Shown here: piece after piece, positions 14,289 to 19,299 of the stretch
Position numbering within the stretch: position 1 is the stretch's first letter
Layout of the letters: each line of letters begins with the position of its first letter
NCBI GenBank assembly: GCA_029983705.1
Contig: JASBYZ010000022.1
Location: 1 to 19,299 of the forward strand
From: Coriobacteriales bacterium
GTDB lineage: Bacteria > Actinomycetota > Coriobacteriia > Coriobacteriales > JAEZZM01
Length of the DNA: 19,299 bases
Direction of reading: 5' to 3'
The notes under the pieces: generated by a model
Told to the model about the DNA's origin: nothing
Database searches by the model: none
What the model saw: the letters and a program-made list of their open reading frames with translations, nothing else
Program-made: the position numbers and the translations under genes

Positions 14289-16916
14289 ATGTTTGAAAAA
14301 TTTACCGAGCGTGCCAACAAAGTATTAAGTTTGGCACAAGAGGAAGCCCGGGCGCTTAAGCAATCCTATGTGGGTTCTGAGCACATGCTTTTGGGTCTAA
14401 TTCGTGAAAATGATGGGATAGCCGCAAAGGCCTTAACTGAACTTGGCGCAAGCTATGAAAAAGTACTTGAAGAGGTTAAGACGCTTACACAGTCACAAGA
14501 AGAAAGCCCTGAAGGTAGAATTCCTTTTACCCCACGGGCAAAGCGTGCACTAGAGGGCGCTCTTAAAGAGACGCTTGCCATGGGACAAAACTACATATCA
14601 ACCGAGCACATCTTACTTGGAATTGTGCGCGAAAACTCAGGAGTGGCAGTAGATGCCTTAAAAGGTCTTGGTATTAGCGCAGAAGATGTTCGCAAGGCTG
14701 TAAATAATCAGCTTAACAGGGGAGCGCGCATGCCATTTGGTGGACAGGCCCCTGTGCCAGGACAAGGCGGACAAGCAAGTGCACCTCACGGAATGCCTTT
14801 TGGTCAAGGCCAGCCAAATCAGGAAGAGGAAAACTCCTCAGTTCTTGAAGAGTACGGCAAAAACTTAAACGATCAAGCGCGTGAGGGAAAGCTTGATCCA
14901 GTAATTGGTCGTGAGGTTGAAATTGAGCGCGTAATGCAAATTCTTGCTCGTCGTACCAAAAACAACCCACTCTTAATTGGTGACCCTGGAGTTGGAAAAA
15001 CCGCTATTGCTGAAGGTCTTGCTCAACTTATTGTTGATGAGACCGTACCAGACATGCTCATGGGTAAAGAAATTTGGACGCTTGATGTAGCAGCTTTGGT
15101 AGCAGGCTCAAAATATCGTGGTGAGTTTGAAGACCGCCTTAAAAAGGTAATTAAAGAGGTTGCCGAGTCTGATCATATTATTTTGTTTATCGATGAGATG
15201 CACACCTTAATTGGAGCTGGTTCAGCTGAAGGTTCAATTGATGCCGCTTCAATTTTAAAGCCAGCACTCTCACGTGGTGAAATCCAAATTATTGGTGCTA
15301 CTACCTTAGATGAATACAGAAAGCATGTTGAGAAAGACTCAGCATTTGATAGACGTTTTCAGGCAGTAACAATTGGTGAGCCAAATAAGGAACATGCTCG
15401 TATGATTTTAGAGGGCTTGCGCGATAAATATGAGGCACACCACCATGTTCACTTTACAGATGAGGCACTTAATGCTGCGGTAAATCTTTCAGATAGATAC
15501 GTACAAGACCGCTTCTTGCCAGATAAGGCAATTGACTTAATTGACGAAGCTGGTGCACACATGCGCATCAGAAATATGGCAGTGCCTGCTGAAATTCATG
15601 AACTTGATGAAGAGCTTCGCAAGCTTAAGTCAGAAAAAGATGAGGCAGTTAACCTACAAGATTATGAGAAGGCCGCAAGCTTAAGAGATAAAGAAAAAGA
15701 GCTTCAGCAAAAGCGCGAAGAGATGGAACAAAAGTGGCGTGAGGATTCTAAGCAGCAGGTGTATGAGGTTAATCCAGACCAAATTGCTGATGTAGTATCC
15801 ATGTCAACGGGTGTTCCGGTAACTAATCTCACTGAGGCTGAAACAGAAAAGCTCCTTCGTATGGAATCAGTATTACATGAGAGGGTTGTTGGTCAAGATG
15901 AGGCAGTTGTAAAAGTTTCTAAGGCAATTAGACGTGCACGCGCTGGTCTTAAAGACTTCCGCCGTCCAAGTGGATCTTTCCTCTTCTTAGGTCCTTCTGG
16001 TGTAGGTAAAACTGAGCTTGCTAAAACTCTAGCTGAATTTCTCTTTGACTCTGAAGAGGCACTCTTAAGCTTTGACATGTCTGAGTACATGGAAAAGCAC
16101 TCAGTTTCAAGATTAATTGGCTCACCTCCAGGATACGTTGGCTATGATGAGGGCGGTCAGCTCACTAAGGCAGTGCGCCAAAGACCTTATTCAGTTATCT
16201 TGTTTGACGAGGTAGAAAAAGCTCATCCTGATGTCTTTAACTTGCTCTTGCAAATTTTAGAAGAAGGACGCCTCACTGATGGTCAGGGTAGAAAGGTTGA
16301 CTTTAAAAACACCATTATCATTATGACCTCAAATATTGGTGCTCGTGAGATTTCTAAGTCTGCTCCATTTGGCTTTGCTCCAAGTGAGGGAGGTTCTGGT
16401 CTTTCAGATACGGAAATCAAGCAAAGCGTTATGTCTGAGGTTAAAAAGACCTTTAGACCTGAGTTCTTAAACCGTCTTGATGAAATTATTGTCTTTAAGA
16501 CGCTTACTGAAGATGAGATTGCTGAGATTGTTGATTTGATGGTTGATGATCTACGTGTAAGACTCTACGACTTAGGCATGGGCATTCAAATTAGTAAGGA
16601 TGCCGAGAAGATTGTGGCAAAAGAGGGAACGGATACGGTCTATGGTGCAAGACCACTGAGACGTGCAATCCAAACCCTTATTGAAGACCCACTTTCTGAA
16701 GAAGTACTTGAGGGTAAGTGGTCAGAAGGCGACATGATTCAAGTGGATGCAGATGGCGATGACAAACTTAAGTTCACCAAAGGTGAGGGAGAGATTGTTG
16801 AGCCAAAGAAACATGTGAGCGTTCAAGAAAAGCCTCGCTCAAGTTTTCTTGCTGATTTAAAGCGTAGTAAGCATCCTAAAAACGGTGGAGGATCACTAGA
16901 GACTCAAGATGCTTAG
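14289..16916 (+). CDS. clpC: ATP-dependent Clp protease ATPase subunit ClpC (Hsp100)
   Basis: An 875-aa hexameric AAA+ unfoldase that feeds proteins to ClpP. Domains in order: double Clp_N repeat (about 1-145), a Gly/Pro/Gln-rich linker (about 148-180), AAA1 with Walker A GDPGVGKT (K237) and Walker B ILFIDE, a UVR-containing middle domain (about 455-490), AAA2 with Walker A GPSGVGKT (K574) and Walker B ILFDEVEKAHPD, and the ClpB-type C-terminal domain. The UVR motif marks ClpC rather than ClpA or ClpB. The glycine-rich linker is longer than usual, otherwise length is normal. GGAGG 8-12 nt upstream of ATG gives the start. No CtsR- or ClgR-like site was found. A strong terminator follows. Confidence 0.97.
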   Translation: MFEKFTERANKVLSLAQEEARALKQSYVGSEHMLLGLIRENDGIAAKALTELGASYEKVLEEVKTLTQSQEESPEGRIPFTPRAKRALEGALKETLAMGQNYISTEHILLGIVRENSGVAVDALKGLGISAEDVRKAVNNQLNRGARMPFGGQAPVPGQGGQASAPHGMPFGQGQPNQEEENSSVLEEYGKNLNDQAREGKLDPVIGREVEIERVMQILARRTKNNPLLIGDPGVGKTAIAEGLAQLIVDETVPDMLMGKEIWTLDVAALVAGSKYRGEFEDRLKKVIKEVAESDHIILFIDEMHTLIGAGSAEGSIDAASILKPALSRGEIQIIGATTLDEYRKHVEKDSAFDRRFQAVTIGEPNKEHARMILEGLRDKYEAHHHVHFTDEALNAAVNLSDRYVQDRFLPDKAIDLIDEAGAHMRIRNMAVPAEIHELDEELRKLKSEKDEAVNLQDYEKAASLRDKEKELQQKREEMEQKWREDSKQQVYEVNPDQIADVVSMSTGVPVTNLTEAETEKLLRMESVLHERVVGQDEAVVKVSKAIRRARAGLKDFRRPSGSFLFLGPSGVGKTELAKTLAEFLFDSEEALLSFDMSEYMEKHSVSRLIGSPPGYVGYDEGGQLTKAVRQRPYSVILFDEVEKAHPDVFNLLLQILEEGRLTDGQGRKVDFKNTIIIMTSNIGAREISKSAPFGFAPSEGGSGLSDTEIKQSVMSEVKKTFRPEFLNRLDEIIVFKTLTEDEIAEIVDLMVDDLRVRLYDLGMGIQISKDAEKIVAKEGTDTVYGARPLRRAIQTLIEDPLSEEVLEGKWSEGDMIQVDADGDDKLKFTKGEGEIVEPKKHVSVQEKPRSSFLADLKRSKHPKNGGGSLETQDA

Positions 16917-16929
16917 TAAATACCCGCTA

Positions 16930-16976
16930 ACCGTCAATCCTACGATAGTTTATAGTAGGTTTGGCGGTTTTTTATT
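16930..16976 (+). terminator. Terminator after clpC
   Basis: 14 base positions (16930-16943) pair with 16955-16968 with one mismatch and one G-U, loop of 11 nt, followed by TTTTTTATTTT. It lies only 22 nt before disA, so disA needs its own start or read-through. Confidence 0.88.
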
Positions 16977-16997
16977 TTATAGTCTAAAGAGGTAGAT

Positions 16998-18053
16998 ATG
17001 GCACGAGCTGAAGTTGATACAAAAATGCAACAAGCCATTCGTATGACTGCGCCAGGAACTGCGCTGCGTACTGCGCTTGACATGATTATTGCTGGTAACC
17101 TTGGTGCTCTTATTTGCATAGGCGATACCGATAAAGTTTTAGCTTCAGGAAATGATGGATTCCCATTAAACATCTCTTTTACCTCGCACAGACTCTTTGA
17201 GCTCTCCAAAATGGATGGAGCTATTGTAGTAGACAGTGATGTGGCAAATATTTTGCGTGCAAACTTTCACTTAAACCCAGACCCCTCTCTTCCAACATCA
17301 GAAACTGGTATGAGGCATAAGGCAGCTTCGCGTATGTCTATGCAAACCGATGCCTTAGTAATTTCTGTTTCAGAGCGTAGGTCTGTTGTAAATTTATATA
17401 TCGCAGGAAAATCCTTCCAATTAAGAAGTGCAGCTCAGTTAATAAACGAGGCAAATCAAATGCTTATTGCGCTTCAAACTGGAAGACAGTCCCTTGACTC
17501 AGCTCTCTCAAGACTTTCTCGCCTTGAGTTTGATAACTATGTAACTCTCGAAGATGTCACTAGCGTCTTTGCGCGTTTCCAAACTTTAATTTCTATTGGA
17601 GATGTTTTTGCAGATGTGCTTGAAGAAATGGGTGCATCAGGGCATGTATTAAAAATTCAACTTCGTGAGCTCACTCACGGTATTGACGAGCTCTTTACCC
17701 TTACAATTAGAGACTACGCCTATGATTCTAGTCAAGAAAATGCTCAGGAAATTAGAGAAGAACTGAGCGTATTAAGTTCAAAAGATATCACCTCGCCTGA
17801 AAAGATTGCAGAGATTTTGGGATATGAGGACCTCAATGAAATGAGCGTTATGATGCCTTTAGGACTCAGGACTTTATCAAGGGTGTCTGTAGTAAATAAT
17901 GAAATTGCTGATAGAATTGTTGAAGAGTACGGATCTCTCGCTGATTTAATGCTCAATTTGAGCGATGAGCTCGATACCTTAGGGAGTTTGGGAGTAAGCA
18001 AGCCTGCGATTTTGGTTGATTCGCTGCTGCGTATGTGGGGAAAGAACAAGTAA
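16998..18053 (+). CDS. disA: DNA integrity scanning protein DisA (diadenylate cyclase)
   Basis: 351 aa, typical size. The family makes c-di-AMP from two ATP as an octamer and scans DNA for branched structures. The DAC domain (about 1-145) shows the DGA motif (D73-A75). The RHR motif appears as GMRHKAASR (R106, H107, K108), with Lys in place of the usual last Arg and Met in place of Thr. The linker (about 150-300) is followed by the helix-hairpin-helix (about 315-351), where the usual GVG..RA reads SLGVSKPA, a diverged DNA-binding hairpin. RAGG-like AAAGAGG with 5-nt spacing precedes the ATG. The stop overlaps the ispD start. radA, normally next to disA, is not here. Confidence 0.94.
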   Translation: MARAEVDTKMQQAIRMTAPGTALRTALDMIIAGNLGALICIGDTDKVLASGNDGFPLNISFTSHRLFELSKMDGAIVVDSDVANILRANFHLNPDPSLPTSETGMRHKAASRMSMQTDALVISVSERRSVVNLYIAGKSFQLRSAAQLINEANQMLIALQTGRQSLDSALSRLSRLEFDNYVTLEDVTSVFARFQTLISIGDVFADVLEEMGASGHVLKIQLRELTHGIDELFTLTIRDYAYDSSQENAQEIREELSVLSSKDITSPEKIAEILGYEDLNEMSVMMPLGLRTLSRVSVVNNEIADRIVEEYGSLADLMLNLSDELDTLGSLGVSKPAILVDSLLRMWGKNK

Positions 18054-18910
18054 TGGCAAACGATAATGAAAAATGTTCTAGAAGAGTTACTGACCCAGTA
18101 AGTGGTCCTGCGGTATTAACTCCGCCAGTTTTTTCTGCGCTTCTTGATGATATTCATAAAACAAAAACCTGGCATGACCTTGAGGGTAAGGTAGGCAAAA
18201 AAGCTGATGTCGCTATGGTTATTTTGGCTGGAGGCTCAGGTGAGCGCTTTGGCAGAAGCGGCGGTAAGCAGATGCTTAAAATTTTTGGTAAGCCGGTTTT
18301 GTCATGGGCAATTGAGGCTTTTGATGCAGTTGATCAGGTAGCACATATTGTTATAGTATGCCCTGAAGAGCGTATGAGTGAATATAAAGCGCAAGCGGGT
18401 GATCCATACAATTTTGTAACTCCAATAAGTTATGCAAACGCTGGAATGATTCGCCAAGTTTCTGCAATGAATGGTGTTTCAGCAGTGCCAGATCAATTTA
18501 AGTTTATTGGCATTCATGATGGTGCCCGCCCGCTTATCACTCCTGACGTTATCACTCACGCAATTAACGTGCTCAAAGGAAGCGTAGACGCTGATGGCGT
18601 TATTGTAGGTCACCCCGCAATAGACACCATGAAGGTTATTGATGGCGATACGGTCGTTGGCACCCCAGATAGATCGATGTTTTGGATCGCACAAACCCCT
18701 CAGATATTTCATGCAAGCGTGTGCAAATCTGCGCACAGCTCTGCTATGAGTGAGGGCTACATTGGAACTGATGACTCATCTTTAGTTGAGCGCATTGGTG
18801 GCAAAGTGCTTTTGGTGGATGCGCCTAGAGACAATATCAAAGTTACTGTTCCAGAGGACTTAGGTCCGGTAAGCGCTGCACTTGAAAAGCGTCTGAGAGA
18901 CCGTGACTAA
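18053..18910 (+). CDS. ispD: 2-C-methyl-D-erythritol 4-phosphate cytidylyltransferase IspD
   Basis: Third step of the MEP isoprenoid pathway: MEP + CTP to CDP-ME. The nucleotidyltransferase motif LAGGSGERFGRSGGKQ runs from residue 58 to 73, with the HDGARP motif (D156), GTDDSSLVE, and the KVTVPEDL C-terminal signature. At 285 aa it is about 50 residues longer than typical IspD (about 230), the excess lying before the core. ATG 18053 overlaps the disA TAA (TAATG), indicating translational coupling, with GGGGAAAG 8 nt upstream. An in-frame ATG at 18035 would extend it by 6 residues. ispF follows 33 nt downstream. Confidence 0.95.
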   Translation: MANDNEKCSRRVTDPVSGPAVLTPPVFSALLDDIHKTKTWHDLEGKVGKKADVAMVILAGGSGERFGRSGGKQMLKIFGKPVLSWAIEAFDAVDQVAHIVIVCPEERMSEYKAQAGDPYNFVTPISYANAGMIRQVSAMNGVSAVPDQFKFIGIHDGARPLITPDVITHAINVLKGSVDADGVIVGHPAIDTMKVIDGDTVVGTPDRSMFWIAQTPQIFHASVCKSAHSSAMSEGYIGTDDSSLVERIGGKVLLVDAPRDNIKVTVPEDLGPVSAALEKRLRDRD

Positions 18911-18943
18911 GAACTACGCGCATAATTAGGGAGAGTTTTTTAT

Positions 18944-19299
18944 ATGCTTAGATGTGGTCTTGGCTTTGATGTTCATGCATTTGATGAAAGTCGTAAACTC
19001 ATATTAGCCGGAGTGCAAATAGAGCATAGTAAAGGGCTTTTAGGGCACTCTGATGCAGATGTTGTAACTCACGCGCTTATGGATGCAATTTTAGGTGCCA
19101 TGCGCGAGGGTGATATTGGAAAACTATTTCCCGATACTAATCCTGCTTTTAAGGATGCAAATTCTATTAAACTTCTTAAGGCAGTAAAAAATCTGATGGA
19201 CAAAAATTCATATAGCTTTATAGATGGTGATATAGTTATTGCCTGCCAGGCTCCAAAGCTCTCAGCGTATCGAGAGCAGATGCGCCGATGTTTGGCTGA
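18944..19299 (+). CDS. ispF: 2-C-methyl-D-erythritol 2,4-cyclodiphosphate synthase IspF (3' end outside window)
   Basis: Fifth step of the MEP pathway: CDP-ME 2-phosphate to MEcPP. The first 118 residues are present (about 160 in full). Metal ligands D9, H11 and H43 are visible in GFDVHAF and the GHSDADVVTHALMD stretch, and the substrate loop HSDAD is intact. The later DGDIVIACQAPKL segment corresponds to the family signature VD.t..aE.PKl with modest changes. GGGAG with 9-nt spacing precedes ATG 18944. The terminal TGA at 19297-19299 is out of frame, so the gene continues past the window. It is probably co-transcribed with disA and ispD. Confidence 0.95.
   Translation, partial: MLRCGLGFDVHAFDESRKLILAGVQIEHSKGLLGHSDADVVTHALMDAILGAMREGDIGKLFPDTNPAFKDANSIKLLKAVKNLMDKNSYSFIDGDIVIACQAPKLSAYREQMRRCLA

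Noticed and set aside
19297..19299. Stop codon of ispF
   Set aside because: This TGA is out of the ispF frame; the gene is cut by the window edge.
1..19299. CRISPR array, transposase, integrase, rRNA or known riboswitch
   Set aside because: None was found by reading; no regularly spaced repeats or such genes are visible.

Overview
The window looks like chromosome from a low-GC member of the Coriobacteriia (Actinomycetota), most likely an Atopobiaceae organism such as Atopobium, Fannyhessea or Lancefieldella. This is inferred from gene order and protein character and was not checked by search. The order mazG-eno-ftsB/divIC-ppx is the actinobacterial one, known from the Mycobacterium mfd-eno-ppx2 neighbourhood. 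The clpC-disA-ispD-ispF block is shared by Firmicutes and Actinobacteria. Almost everything reads on the + strand.

Layout. (1) 1-3879 is a tight core operon: the C-terminal part of MazG, enolase, a FtsB/DivIC-type division protein and a Ppx/GppA phosphatase, closed by a strong terminator at 3888-3930. (2) 3931-7776 looks accessory. It holds a very AT-rich leader, a 655-aa secreted protein with an LPKTS sorting signal, a hairpin, tRNA-Leu(UAA) with its own promoter, a 65-aa very basic protein on the minus strand with a phage-like look, and a DUF4300-type lipoprotein. (3) 7848-10572 carries a polyprenyl diphosphate synthase, a non-haem ferritin with a structured leader, and a cytoplasmic protein with two peptidoglycan-binding domains. 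(4) 10569-11448 has two unrecognised small genes in divergent orientation, a four-helix membrane protein and a 127-aa basic protein. (5) 11696-14111 carries tatA, greA and lysS. (6) 14289-19299 carries clpC, disA, ispD and the 5' part of ispF. Two consecutive terminator hairpins precede clpC, and disA and ispD overlap by one base.

Functionally the window mixes housekeeping (nucleotide sanitation, glycolysis, division, transcription fidelity, lysyl-tRNA, proteolysis, c-di-AMP, isoprenoid precursors) with cell-surface functions. IspD and IspF make isoprenoid precursors that the polyprenyl synthase would elongate. ClpC and DisA are both stress-linked.

I do not see a clear new defence system or complete mobile element. 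The best leads are the surface/lipoprotein segment around tRNA-Leu, a hairpin that would hide the ribosome binding site of the 65-aa gene, mutually exclusive hairpins in the ferritin leader, changed active-site motif residues in DisA and Ppx, a possible CwlM-like regulator, and a perfect hairpin just inside the ftsB-like coding sequence.
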